This document shows, one piece after another, positions 11,201 through 21,100 of a stretch of DNA of 64,000 nt. Position 1 is the stretch's first letter. Each line of letters opens with the position of its first letter. Origin of the DNA: Pseudoalteromonas rubra. GTDB taxonomy: Bacteria > Pseudomonadota > Gammaproteobacteria > Enterobacterales > Alteromonadaceae. The notes beneath the pieces are model-generated. The model ran no database searches. It saw nothing but the letters and a program-made list of their open reading frames with translations, and had not been told where the DNA came from. A program made the position numbers and the translations under genes. The stretch spans positions 3,851,501 through 3,915,500 of the forward strand of contig NZ_CP013611.1 in assembly GCF_001482385.1 (NCBI RefSeq). The letters run 5' to 3'.

Positions 11201-14200
11201 ATTGGCAACGTGTTTACCCGATTACATGGTGCCTAAACTGGGCCGGGTGATCCCACACTGGCCACTGACCGCCAACGGTAAAATTAATAAAAAGGCGCTG
11301 CCAGAGGTGGACCCGGGGGCGCAGGACCACTACGTTGCCCCGCAAACCGACCTTGAGCAGGCAGTGTGTGAGATCTGGGCTGAATTACTGCACCTTGATG
11401 CGACACAGATCAGCACCACTGCGAGTTTCTTTGCACTGGGCGGACACTCCCTGTTATCGGTTAAGCTGGCCGCCGCACTGCGCACACAGCTGGCAGTGGA
11501 GCTGCCATTGAGCACGTTATTCAATGCCACCACCGTGGCTGAGCAGGCCAAAGCGGTTGCTGCGGCCGAGGGACAGACACTGCGCGAGGACATTAAAGCC
11601 CAGCCCAGAGTGATGCAGGATGACCCTCAGCTGGGTCAGCATCGTGTTGCCCCGTTGTCTTATGCTCAGCAGCGCTTATGGTTTATCGACCAGTTGGAGC
11701 AGGGCACACCACAATACAATATGCCGGCGGCCTTTGCGGTTGACGGCGAGCTGGACCTGACGGTGGTTGAGGCCGTCCTGCAAACCATCATTGCCCGTCA
11801 TGAGGTGCTCAGAACTGTGTATCGCGATGACGCGCAGATCATCCGTCAGGACGCCGGCTTCACTCTGAGTTATGAGGATGTGCGGGCGCTGAGCGAGACG
11901 GCGCAGCAACAGGCGATTGCCGGGGCGATGGCGCAACAGCTGAGCCAGCCGTTTGACCTGACCCGCGAGGTGATGGTGCGTGCAGGCTATATTCAGACCA
12001 CTGAGCGCAGCGGCGTGCTGCTGTTCAATATGCACCACATTGCCTCCGACGGCTGGTCAATGCAGGTGCTGATCAACGAATTTACAACACTCTATCAGGC
12101 ATACAGCCAGGGCGAGGACAACCCGCTGGCCCCGCTGAGCATTCAGTATGCAGACTACGCGCAGTGGCAGCACACCCATTTAAATCACGAGGTGCTGGGT
12201 ACGCAGCTGGGTTACTGGCAGCAGCAACTGGCTGACTTGCCTTCTGTGCACAGTCTGCCGTTAGACTACCCGCGTCCGGCACTTAAGCAGCATCAGGGTG
12301 GCCAGGTGAAAAGCACCCTCAGTGCACAAGTGGCGCAGGGGCTGAGTGCACTTGCCAGTGCACAGGGGCTGACGCCTTTCATGTTACTGCACGGGGCCTT
12401 GTCGCTGTTGCTGTCCAGACACAGTAATGCCCGGGACATCGTCATCGGGACACCGGTGGCCAACCGCATGCAGGCCGAGCTGGCACCACTAATAGGCTTT
12501 TTTGTTAACACCCTGGTGCTGAACGTCAACACCGACCAGCCGAGCCTGGCAGACTACCTGGCCCATGTAAAAGCCGTCCATTTAGGTGCTCAGTCACATC
12601 AGGATGTACCGTTCGAGCAGCTGGTTGAGCAGCTGAATGTGCCCCGTAGCAGTGCCTATACGCCGCTGTTCCAGGTGATGCTGACAACCCGCACCGACTA
12701 TGCCGTAACGGAGCAGGTCAGTAATCAGGGCTGGTCTTTAGGCGAGGCGCAGCTGAGCCCGCTGGCTGAGGATGCGATGATTGCCAAGTTTGACCTGGAC
12801 ATCGACCTGACACTGAGCGATACCGGGGTAGAGATGTGCTGGACCTACGATAAGGCTTTGTTCAGCGCTGCCCGGATTGAGACGCTGAGCCGTCATCTGG
12901 GTACCTTACTGACGACCCTGGCACAGCAGGCTCCGGCCACTTTGCTGGCGCACTCTCCGGATAACCTTGCGATGTTGTCGGCAGCCGAGCAACACACGCT
13001 GCTGTTAACACTGAACGACAACGCACTCAGTTATGATACCACGCAGAGCATTCATGGCTTATTTGAACAACAGGTACAGCGTACGCCACAGGCAACGGCA
13101 CTGATTTTTAACGAGCAGCATATCAGCTATGAGATGCTGAACCAGCGCGCCAATCAGCTGGCGCATTATCTGCTGAGCGAACATCAGGTGACACCGCAAA
13201 CGCCATTGGGCGTGTGCAGCAGTCGCTCGATTGAGATGGTGGTGAGTATCCTGGCGATATTAAAAGCCGGTGGGGCGTATGTGCCGCTGGACCCGAGCTA
13301 TCCGGGCAGCCGGTTAGGCTATATAGCCAAAGATGCCGGGCTGACACACATTCTGGCGTATGACGCAGGTCTGCCGGTTGCACAGGCGCTGATGGCAGAG
13401 CAGGGCGGGACAGCCGTGGATATTGAGACGCTGACACTGAGCGCTTATGCGCAGCACAACCCGGCGCTGACGGCGCCTGGCGGGGATAAGCTGGCCTATG
13501 CCATTTACACCTCAGGGTCGACTGGTCAACCTAAGGGCGTGGCCATCAGCCACCGCAATGTCAATGCATTACTGAGCTGGGCCGACACCGAATATAGCCG
13601 TGAAGATTATGCGCGGATGCTATGCAGCACCTCAATCAACTTTGACCTGTCGGCCTTTGAACTGTTTTTACCTCTGACCCGTGGTGGCAGCTGTGTGCTG
13701 GTCGACAGCGCCCTGAGTTTGCTGACGACGCCGGTGGAGGTCACATTAATCAATACGGTGCCCTCGGCGATTAAAGCGCTGCTGGAGCAGGGAGGCATTC
13801 CGGCGGGTGTACGGGTGGTGAACCTGGCAGGCGAGCCGCTGGGCCGCGATGTGGTGAATCAGTTACTCGCCGGTGAGCACTGTGAGCGGGTGTATAACCT
13901 CTACGGTCCGTCAGAAGACACCACTTATTCAACCTGTGCGCGCTTTACTCAGCCCCTGGATGAGGCGCCGAGTATCGGACGGGTGATTAACAACAGTCAG
14001 GCGTTCATCCTCAATGATAAGCTGGCGCTGCTGCCGTATGGCACCACCGGGGAGCTATACCTGGGCGGTGACGGGCTGGCGCGGGGTTATCTGAATCAGC
14101 CACAGCTGAGTGCCGAGCGCTTCATCGACAATCCATTTTATGATGCCAAAGTGGCAGGCAGCTCAAAGCGCCTGTACCGCACGGGCGACTTAGTGCGCTA

Positions 14201-17200
14201 TCAGGCGGACGGCAACTTAGCCTTTGTGGGACGCGCAGACGATCAGGTGAAGATCCGAGGCTTCCGGGTGGAGCTGGGCGAGATAAGCGAGCAGCTGAGT
14301 CGTCAGGCGGCCATCGACAGCGCGGTGGTGCTGGCGAAAAGCGGCGCCAACGGCCTGTATCTGGTGGCTTATGTTCATCCGGCTCAGATGCTGGATGAGG
14401 CTGAGCACACCGACTTCATCACGGCTGCACTGACGAGCCTGGCAGAGCGTTTGCCGGAATACATGGTGCCGAGGCTGGGTCAGGTGGTCCCTGAGTGGCC
14501 GCTGACAGCCAGTGGCAAGATCAACAAAAAGGCGCTGCCGGAGGTGGATGCCACCGCACTGCAGGGCCGTTACGTAGCGCCGCAAACAGACACAGAGCAG
14601 GCGGTATGTGAGATTTGGGCGCAGCTGCTCAGTGTAGAAGCCAGCCAGATAAGCACACAGACAGACTTTTTCGAACTGGGCGGACATTCACTGCTGGTCG
14701 TCAAGCTGGCCGCTGCATTGCGCGCTGAGCTGGCGGTTGAGCTGCCAGTGAAAACGCTGTTTAACGTTTCCACCCTGGCTGAGCAGGCCAAAGCCGTTGA
14801 AGCCCACCAGGGACAGGCGATACGTGCAGAGATCACTGCCCAGCCCAGAGTTATGCTGACAGACCCGCAATTGGGTCAGCACAGTCTCCAGCCACTGTCT
14901 TTTGCTCAGCAGCGCTTATGGTTTATCGATCAGCTCAACCAAGGCTCGGCGCAATACAATATGCCGGCGGCCTTTCATGTTCAGGGCGAACTGAATCTGA
15001 CTGTGGTTGAGGCTGTGTTGCAGACCATCGTTGACCGTCATGAAGTACTCAGAACCGTGTATCGCGATGATGCTCAGGTGATTCGCCAGCAGGCATCTTT
15101 TGAGCTCAGTTATGAGGATGTCCGCATGCTGAGTGAGACGGCGCAGCAACAGGCGATTGCCGGGGCGATGACGCAACAGCTGAGTCAGCCGTTTGACCTC
15201 AGCTGTGAGGTGATGATGCGTGCAGGCTATATTCAGACCTCACAAAGCAGCGGAGTGCTGTTGTTCAACATGCATCATATTGCCTCCGATGGCTGGTCAA
15301 TGCAGGTACTGATCAAAGAATTTGTTGCACTCTACCTTGCCTACAGTCAGGGACAGGAGAATCCGCTGGCACCTCTGACTATTCAGTACGCAGATTACGC
15401 GCAGTGGCAACGGACCTATTTAGAAGATGGCGTGCTAGACGAGCAGCTGGGTTACTGGCAACAGCAACTGGCACAATTGCCGGCAGTACACAGTCTGCCT
15501 CTGGACTTCCCTCGTCCGGACGTCAAGCAGCATCAGGGTGGCCAGGTTAAAAGTACACTCAATACTGAGGTCGCTCAGGGGCTGGCGGCGCTGGCAAAAG
15601 CGCAGGGGCTGACACCATTTATGTTACTCCATAGTGCGCTATCACTGCTGCTATCCAGACACAGTAATGCCCAAGACATTGTGATTGGCACGCCGGTAGC
15701 AAACCGGATGCAAGCAGAGCTTGCTCCTCTGATTGGCTTTTTTGTCAACACGCTGGTGCTGAATGTAAACACTGCACAGGCCACTTTGGCTGATTATCTG
15801 GCGCACGTTAAAGCAGTTCATCTGGATGCCCAGTCAAATCAGGATGTGCCATTTGAGCAGCTGGTAGAGCAGCTCAATGTGCCACGTAGCAGTGCTTACA
15901 CCCCACTGTTTCAGGTGATGCTGACAACCACCACGGATTATGGGGTCACCGATCAGTCGATAGACAACAACTGGTCGCTAGGTGACGCACAATTGAGTCC
16001 CCTGGCTGATGACGCCGTGATTGCCAAGTTTGATCTCGATATAGATATGGCGCTGAGTGATACCGGAGTGGATATCTGCTGGACCTATGACAAGGCACTG
16101 TTCAGCCAAGAGCGGATTGAAACCCTGAGTCGTCATCTTTGCACATTGCTGACAACGTTTGCCCAACAGACGACTGAGACATTACTCGCACAGGCACCAG
16201 GCGCACTCACCATGCTGTCAGGGGCAGAACAACACGAGTTGCTGGTGACCTTTAATCAGCAGGTAGAAAGTTTTGATGCGACACAGTGCATACATACATT
16301 ATTTGAACAGCAAGCCCAGGCCACGCCAGACGCCACTGCATTGGTCTTTAACGAGCAACACATTAGCTATGGTGCGCTGAACCAGCGCGCTAATCAACTG
16401 GCGCACTACCTGCTGAACGAGCATCAGCTGACACCAGAAACTTTGGTGGGTGTGTGTAGTAGCCGCTCTGTGGAGATGGTGGTGAGCATTCTGGCGATAC
16501 TGAAAGCCGGTGGTGCCTATGTACCGCTCGACCCAAGCTATCCGAACAGTCGCCTGAGTCACATGGCATCAGATGCGAAGTTGCAGCACATCCTTGGCTA
16601 CGACACTGGCTTGAGCGTAGCTGCTGGACTGATGACAGAGCTTGGTGGCACAGCCATAGATATTGCGTCGCTTGACCTCAGTGGGTATCCGCAGGACAAC
16701 CCTGTTCAGGTAGAAGTGTCCGGTAACAACCTGGCCTATGTCATATATACCTCAGGTTCCACCGGGAAACCTAAAGGGGTTGCAGTGGAGCATAGCTCGC
16801 TGGTCAATTATCAATGTCACTGTCGCACGCAATATGAGTTGACCGCTGAGGATGTGATGTTGCAGTTCTCAACCATGAGCTTCGATATTTTTGTTGAAGA
16901 GTTGTTTGGGGCCTTGTGCCAGGGAGCCTCTCTGGTACTGCGTAATGAAGAGTGCCTTGGCAGCGCAGCGGCGTTCAACGCATTTTGTAGCACGCATCAA
17001 GTTACAGTAATGAGCCTGCCAACCGCGTTCTGGAAGCAAATGACCGATATGGAGGGGGCATTTGCCATTGCAACACTGCGTGCGGTGATCATCGGTGGTG
17101 AAGCCATGGGGCAAACCCACATGGAGCGCTTCTTTAGCGCAGCACCTACAGTGACTTTGTTCAACAGTTATGGACCGACAGAAGCAACGATAACGGCGAC

Positions 17201-18149
17201 CACATCACGTTTGCATGCGGCGTCGGGCGCTGAGCTTGTCACCATAGGCAAGGCTAATGTCAATAACACTTTGCTGGTACTCAATGACGACGGCGGATTA
17301 GTGCCTAAGGGCTGTGAAGGCGAGTTGTACATTGGTGGACCAGGTGTGGCGCGAGGTTATCTGAACCAACCTCAGCTCAGTGCCGAGCGGTTTATCAGCA
17401 ACCCTTATGCTGATCAGTGTTTGGCGATAGAGGCACCACGCTTGTATCGCACCGGCGACCTGGTGCGTTACACCGACCAGGGGGAGCTGATCTTCATTGG
17501 TCGTAACGACGACCAGGTGAAGCTACGAGGATTTCGTGTGGAACTGGGTGAGCTGAGCGGGATTTTAGCCCAGCAGCCTCAGGTTCAGGATGCCGCTGTA
17601 ACTGTCTTTAAGGTTGATACAGAGCAGCACCTGGCCGCTTACCTTAAGTTGCATGCGAGCGATTCAGAAGCCGAACCACAAGACACCTTGCAGGCGATAC
17701 GCAATCAGCTGGCAGAGCAACTGCCACAGTATATGCAGCCAGGCAGCCTGAACATTGTCGATGAACTGCCGCTGACAGTGAACGGCAAGCTAGATGTGGC
17801 TGCTTTGCCTGAGCCCAAACTCAATATGCAACAAAGCGAATACTGTGCGCCAACGACTGAGCTGGAGCATCAACTGGTTGCAATCTGGGCGCAGTTACTG
17901 TCCCGCGAAGCGCAGGACATTGGGGTCACAACCAGCTTCTTTAATCTCGGCGGGCATTCGCTGCTGATCTTAAAAGCCGTCTCTCAGATCCAGACACAAT
18001 TTGAAGTATCTCTGACGGTACAAACCATTTTTGAAAACGACACGGTAGCCACACTGGCTGCCCAAATCGAGCGCCAACGTAATCAACAAGCATTAAAACA
18101 ACAAATTAACGATGCCAGCGCAGACCAAATTGAAAGGGTAGAATTCTAA
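8214..18149 (+). CDS. NRPS, modules 3-5 (dock-C-A-T-C-A-T-C-A-T; Ala, Ala, basic?)
   Basis: 3,311-residue elongation synthetase. Residues 1-60 form a TubC-like docking segment. Then C1 ~73 (HHIVSDG near 205), A1 ~536-1045, T1 (GGHS near 1075), C2 ~1147 (HHIASDG), A2 ~1615-2120, T2 (GGHS near 2155), C3 ~2226 (HHIASDG), A3 ~2692-3210 and T3 (GGHS near 3245). A1 and A2 carry the Ala code D-L-F-N-N-A-L-T-Y-K. A3 reads D-I-E-S-I-G-S-I-T-K, which resembles the bacitracin lysine code as I recall it; a basic residue is my tentative prediction. The C-terminus (QIERVEF) is an acidic-hydrophobic tail expected to dock on the next synthetase. The start is ATG overlapping the previous stop by four bases; an ATG three bases downstream is an alternative. 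GAGGAA at 8200-8205 is a plausible ribosome-binding site. Confidence 0.95.
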   Translation: MMIQELYRALLEQGASAQHHQGEVKLHLPKALDTALKQQLIARKDELKQYLLGLYASASQAPVITPVGRTQAHFPLSSAQQRLWFLDQLQGNSIEYNMSAAFTVSGEFDQAVLEQTMQSIVARHEVLRTRFIEVEGEGKQQLVSAPAQLVSTHDLSDLTAPAQQTQLDALLAQEAAYAFDLSTDSLIRVHYVTLSPQQGVLMFNLHHIVSDGYSVALLVKEFSHTYSALVAGREPELAPLPLHYIDYAHWQQNDARTHYQTQLDYWVKQLADAPEVHTLPVTGQRDTYQHPAQKFTQQLPEHQAKAIADSAEALQLSPFAFLHALLSLVVARHSHSQDIVIGTPVENRLQSGLQSLQGFFVNTVPLRVSTEFDTLTEYFEHVKSINQQALANQELPLDQLIEGLQISRSQVHAPLFQILLTVEGTPAQPVSTQFNVADVQLTQQALPVTSSKFDLDINLVFNAQGLALNWVYDSHLFTADFITKLSTHLSQLIAAFVPQNLASLSQQSPQQIDMLSEQERQHLVYDVQSETLAYNAELSLHEQISRQAQLTPDAIAIDMPGGRTLSYAQLDAGANRIAAYLQQHYTLNADSMVGVSTERHAEMVMAILAILKTGAAYLPLDPSYPSARLAQIIDDAKPVVTLTDNPVILQGLATDTLSLATLNDAAVSTPYQPVAHQGDNLAYAIYTSGSTGKPKGVAISHRNINALLSWADTVYSREDYARVLCSTSINFDLSAFELFFTLTRGGTCVLVDNALSLLTQSVEVSLINTVPSAIKALLEQAGIPAGVRVVNLAGEPLGRNVVNQLLRDGHCERVYNLYGPSEDTTYSTCACFTQEIDHAPGIGQVISNTQAFILNDQLALLPYGATGELYLGGDGLARGYLNQPALSAERFIDNPFYDPEVAGSSTRLYRTGDLVRYQADGTLAFVGRADDQVKIRGFRVELGEISEQLSRQAAIDSAVVLAKSAANGTYLVAYVQPTEALDEAAHSDFISAALSALATCLPDYMVPKLGRVIPHWPLTANGKINKKALPEVDPGAQDHYVAPQTDLEQAVCEIWAELLHLDATQISTTASFFALGGHSLLSVKLAAALRTQLAVELPLSTLFNATTVAEQAKAVAAAEGQTLREDIKAQPRVMQDDPQLGQHRVAPLSYAQQRLWFIDQLEQGTPQYNMPAAFAVDGELDLTVVEAVLQTIIARHEVLRTVYRDDAQIIRQDAGFTLSYEDVRALSETAQQQAIAGAMAQQLSQPFDLTREVMVRAGYIQTTERSGVLLFNMHHIASDGWSMQVLINEFTTLYQAYSQGEDNPLAPLSIQYADYAQWQHTHLNHEVLGTQLGYWQQQLADLPSVHSLPLDYPRPALKQHQGGQVKSTLSAQVAQGLSALASAQGLTPFMLLHGALSLLLSRHSNARDIVIGTPVANRMQAELAPLIGFFVNTLVLNVNTDQPSLADYLAHVKAVHLGAQSHQDVPFEQLVEQLNVPRSSAYTPLFQVMLTTRTDYAVTEQVSNQGWSLGEAQLSPLAEDAMIAKFDLDIDLTLSDTGVEMCWTYDKALFSAARIETLSRHLGTLLTTLAQQAPATLLAHSPDNLAMLSAAEQHTLLLTLNDNALSYDTTQSIHGLFEQQVQRTPQATALIFNEQHISYEMLNQRANQLAHYLLSEHQVTPQTPLGVCSSRSIEMVVSILAILKAGGAYVPLDPSYPGSRLGYIAKDAGLTHILAYDAGLPVAQALMAEQGGTAVDIETLTLSAYAQHNPALTAPGGDKLAYAIYTSGSTGQPKGVAISHRNVNALLSWADTEYSREDYARMLCSTSINFDLSAFELFLPLTRGGSCVLVDSALSLLTTPVEVTLINTVPSAIKALLEQGGIPAGVRVVNLAGEPLGRDVVNQLLAGEHCERVYNLYGPSEDTTYSTCARFTQPLDEAPSIGRVINNSQAFILNDKLALLPYGTTGELYLGGDGLARGYLNQPQLSAERFIDNPFYDAKVAGSSKRLYRTGDLVRYQADGNLAFVGRADDQVKIRGFRVELGEISEQLSRQAAIDSAVVLAKSGANGLYLVAYVHPAQMLDEAEHTDFITAALTSLAERLPEYMVPRLGQVVPEWPLTASGKINKKALPEVDATALQGRYVAPQTDTEQAVCEIWAQLLSVEASQISTQTDFFELGGHSLLVVKLAAALRAELAVELPVKTLFNVSTLAEQAKAVEAHQGQAIRAEITAQPRVMLTDPQLGQHSLQPLSFAQQRLWFIDQLNQGSAQYNMPAAFHVQGELNLTVVEAVLQTIVDRHEVLRTVYRDDAQVIRQQASFELSYEDVRMLSETAQQQAIAGAMTQQLSQPFDLSCEVMMRAGYIQTSQSSGVLLFNMHHIASDGWSMQVLIKEFVALYLAYSQGQENPLAPLTIQYADYAQWQRTYLEDGVLDEQLGYWQQQLAQLPAVHSLPLDFPRPDVKQHQGGQVKSTLNTEVAQGLAALAKAQGLTPFMLLHSALSLLLSRHSNAQDIVIGTPVANRMQAELAPLIGFFVNTLVLNVNTAQATLADYLAHVKAVHLDAQSNQDVPFEQLVEQLNVPRSSAYTPLFQVMLTTTTDYGVTDQSIDNNWSLGDAQLSPLADDAVIAKFDLDIDMALSDTGVDICWTYDKALFSQERIETLSRHLCTLLTTFAQQTTETLLAQAPGALTMLSGAEQHELLVTFNQQVESFDATQCIHTLFEQQAQATPDATALVFNEQHISYGALNQRANQLAHYLLNEHQLTPETLVGVCSSRSVEMVVSILAILKAGGAYVPLDPSYPNSRLSHMASDAKLQHILGYDTGLSVAAGLMTELGGTAIDIASLDLSGYPQDNPVQVEVSGNNLAYVIYTSGSTGKPKGVAVEHSSLVNYQCHCRTQYELTAEDVMLQFSTMSFDIFVEELFGALCQGASLVLRNEECLGSAAAFNAFCSTHQVTVMSLPTAFWKQMTDMEGAFAIATLRAVIIGGEAMGQTHMERFFSAAPTVTLFNSYGPTEATITATTSRLHAASGAELVTIGKANVNNTLLVLNDDGGLVPKGCEGELYIGGPGVARGYLNQPQLSAERFISNPYADQCLAIEAPRLYRTGDLVRYTDQGELIFIGRNDDQVKLRGFRVELGELSGILAQQPQVQDAAVTVFKVDTEQHLAAYLKLHASDSEAEPQDTLQAIRNQLAEQLPQYMQPGSLNIVDELPLTVNGKLDVAALPEPKLNMQQSEYCAPTTELEHQLVAIWAQLLSREAQDIGVTTSFFNLGGHSLLILKAVSQIQTQFEVSLTVQTIFENDTVATLAAQIERQRNQQALKQQINDASADQIERVEF
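9823..14695 (+). repeat. 4.9 kb direct repeat, copy 2 (Ala A-T-C-A-T block)
   Basis: Second copy of 3161-8036. Only scattered base differences and one codon deletion are seen. It gives modules 3 and 4 the same A domains, in the same order, as modules 1 and 2. Confidence 0.93.
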
Positions 18150-21100
18150 TGAACACACAAGCAATTATCGATCAATTAACTAACAACCAAATCCTACTTT
18201 CTGTTAATGGTGACCGTCTTGCGGTGGAGTCCAAAAAGGGCGCATTAACCCCGGAGCTGGCCAGCCTGATCCGTGACAATAAGCCAGCGCTGATGGAGTA
18301 TTTGTCACAGCAGCAAGCGCCGCTGGCGGCTGTGAACCCGATTCAGCCTGTGGTGCGTGAAGCCGGGAAAAGCTATCCCTTGTCTTCTGCGCAAAAACGT
18401 TTCTGGTTTATCGATCAGCTGCGCGGTGGCTCCAGTGATTACCATATGCCGCTGGCATTCACCCTGACCGATGCTGTGTCTATGGCACATCTTGAGAGCG
18501 CGCTTAATCATGTGTTGAAAAAGCATGAAATCTTGCGCAGTCGTTATGTGTTGGCCGCCGATGGTGCCACTGAGCAGCAACTGAGCGACGAGTCGATCAG
18601 CATTCGCTATCATGACAGTGCCAGCTGCGATGAACAGACGTTTAAAGCTGACATCCAGGCCTGCATTGCGGCCCCCTTTGCGCTGGACAGCGACCTGATG
18701 ATCCGTGTTGATCACTTCCGCACCCCTGACGCACTGCACGCAGATGCCTTGCTCATTATCAATATTCACCATATTGCTTGTGACGCCTGGTCTTTAGATA
18801 TTTTGAAACAAGATTTGATGACCGCGTATATGCAGTTGCAAGGGGGTATGCAGCCTCAGGCTGAGTTGCCTCTGCAGTACCTGGATTACGCCAGCTGGCA
18901 ACAGGACTGGCTGAACGGTGAGCAATGCGTACAACAAACCGATTACTGGCGCAACAAACTGGCGGGTATGGCGCAATTACACAGTCTGCCGCTGGATCAT
19001 GCGCGTCAGGCAGATAAAGCCAACTTTGGTAAGTTATACAGTGAAGCGCTGCCTGCTGAACTGGTACCCGTGTTGCACCGCATTGCCAGGGAATACAAGC
19101 TAACGCCCTTTATGCTGCTACACAGCGCGCTAGCACTGGCGCTTTCTCAGTATGGCCAGTATCAGGATGTGGTAATGGGCACCACGATCTCCAATCGTGA
19201 CAGCGAACAATTACATCCTATGATTGGGTGCTTCCTGAATCGACTGGTACTGCGTTTGGATACCGATAGAGCACAGTCGCTGTCTGATTATCTGAAGCAG
19301 GTTGCGCGCACGCATATAGAGGCGCAGAACAATCAGTTGCTGCCGTTTGATAATCTGGTTGAAGCGCTGGATATCAACCGAGCTGCTAACTACAGCCCGT
19401 TATTCCAGATCCAGTTTACACTGGGCTCTGAGCTGGGCGAACTCTCAAGCCAGGATGCTGCTTTGCTGAGCAATGCCGGATTTGCAGGCTTTGAGCTGAG
19501 TAAAGAGACAGTCGTGGTGCGTGGCGACCTGGATATTCATGCCCGTGTATCTGAACAGAACATGGTCATTGACTGGTCGTATGACAACGAATTATTCGAT
19601 ACCCAAACCATTGCCACGCTGAGCAGTTTGTTTCAGCAGATCTGCCGTAATCTGACCCAGGCATATCAGCAACAAACCATCACGACAGCCAGTGTTGCCG
19701 ATGTGATGTTTAATCAGCCTCAGACTTTATATACCCAGGCGGGTGAGTGTCGTCTGGATGATGCCACAGGCCTGATTGAGCGATTTGAGCAGCAGGCTGT
19801 GCTGACACCGGATGCGATTGCCGTACTCAGTGACACCGAACAACTTAGCTATGCGCAGCTTAATGCGCAGGCGGCTAAACTGGCTGACTGTTTGCAGGAA
19901 CAGGGCGTTGAGCCCGGCGACTTGGTGGGCGTGTGCATGCCACGCAGTGCCTGCCTGATGGTGAGCTTACTGGGCGTACTCAAAGCCGGGGCAGCTTATA
20001 TTCCGTTTGAACCCAGCAACACCAAAGCCCGCAATCAGCAAATTATCGCTGATGCCGCTCTGGAGTGGGTGATTGTCAGTGACGCACTGGCCGCCCGTGT
20101 TCCGGATGCCGGGGTTGACCTGCTGTTACTGGAGCAGGATGTCACTGATACGAACTGGCTCAGTGGCTATGATGCCGAATTTTGCGCGCAAACGGTTGCC
20201 CATGACAGCCCCGCTTATGTGATTTACACCTCAGGCTCTACGGGTACTCCCAAAGGCGTGGAGATAAGCCACCGGGCCCTGATGGATTATTTGAACTTTG
20301 CTCTCAAAGGCTACTATGCCGACCATCTTAACGGTTCACTGCTGGTGACGTCACACGGCTTTGACATAGGCGTCCCGAGTTTGTACTTGCCGCTCTTAAG
20401 TGGTGGCAGTGTGCAACTGCTGGATAATCAGGAGCTGTTACCGGCCCTGAGTAAAGCCTTGAATAAACCGGATGAGCCACGACTGGTGCGGATGACGCCG
20501 CATCATGTGGAAGGGATACTGGCCTTGCAGGAGGCGCCGCTTGCAGGTGTGCAGCACGTGTTTGTGATTGGCGGTGAGCGCTTTGAGCGCGATGTGGCAC
20601 TGGCCTTACAAACCCAGTTCCCGGACAGTCAGGTGTTTAACCATTATGGTCCGTCTGAGGCCACGGTGGGCTGTGTGATGTATGACATCAGTGCCAATCA
20701 GGCCGACTTACCGGCAGAGCTTCCTATTGGCCGGGCCATGGACAACACCTATGCCTATGTACTGGATGCGCAGCTTAATGCCCTGCCACAGGGCGCCCGG
20801 GGTGAGCTGTTTGTCGGTGGGCCGTGTCTGGCCACAGGTTATGTGAATAACCCGACGCTGAGCGCCGAGCGCTTTATTGAAAACCCATTTTATGACCCCA
20901 GTGATGCGACCAGCCCGGCGCGTTTGTATCGCACCGGCGATCAGGTGCGCTATCAAAACAGTGGCGAGCTGATGTTTTTAGGGCGTATAGACGAGCAGGT
21001 TAAGATCCGGGGTTTCCGGGTGGAGCTGGGTGACATCAGCAGCCAGTTACAGCAAATCTCGGGCGTTGAATCCGCTGAGGTGTTGTGTAAGTCTTTGGCC

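Noticed and set aside
3161..14695. Reading the repeats as IS elements or a CRISPR array
   Set aside because: The repeats are coding NRPS domains; no transposase, terminal inverted repeats, target duplications or short spaced repeats are present.
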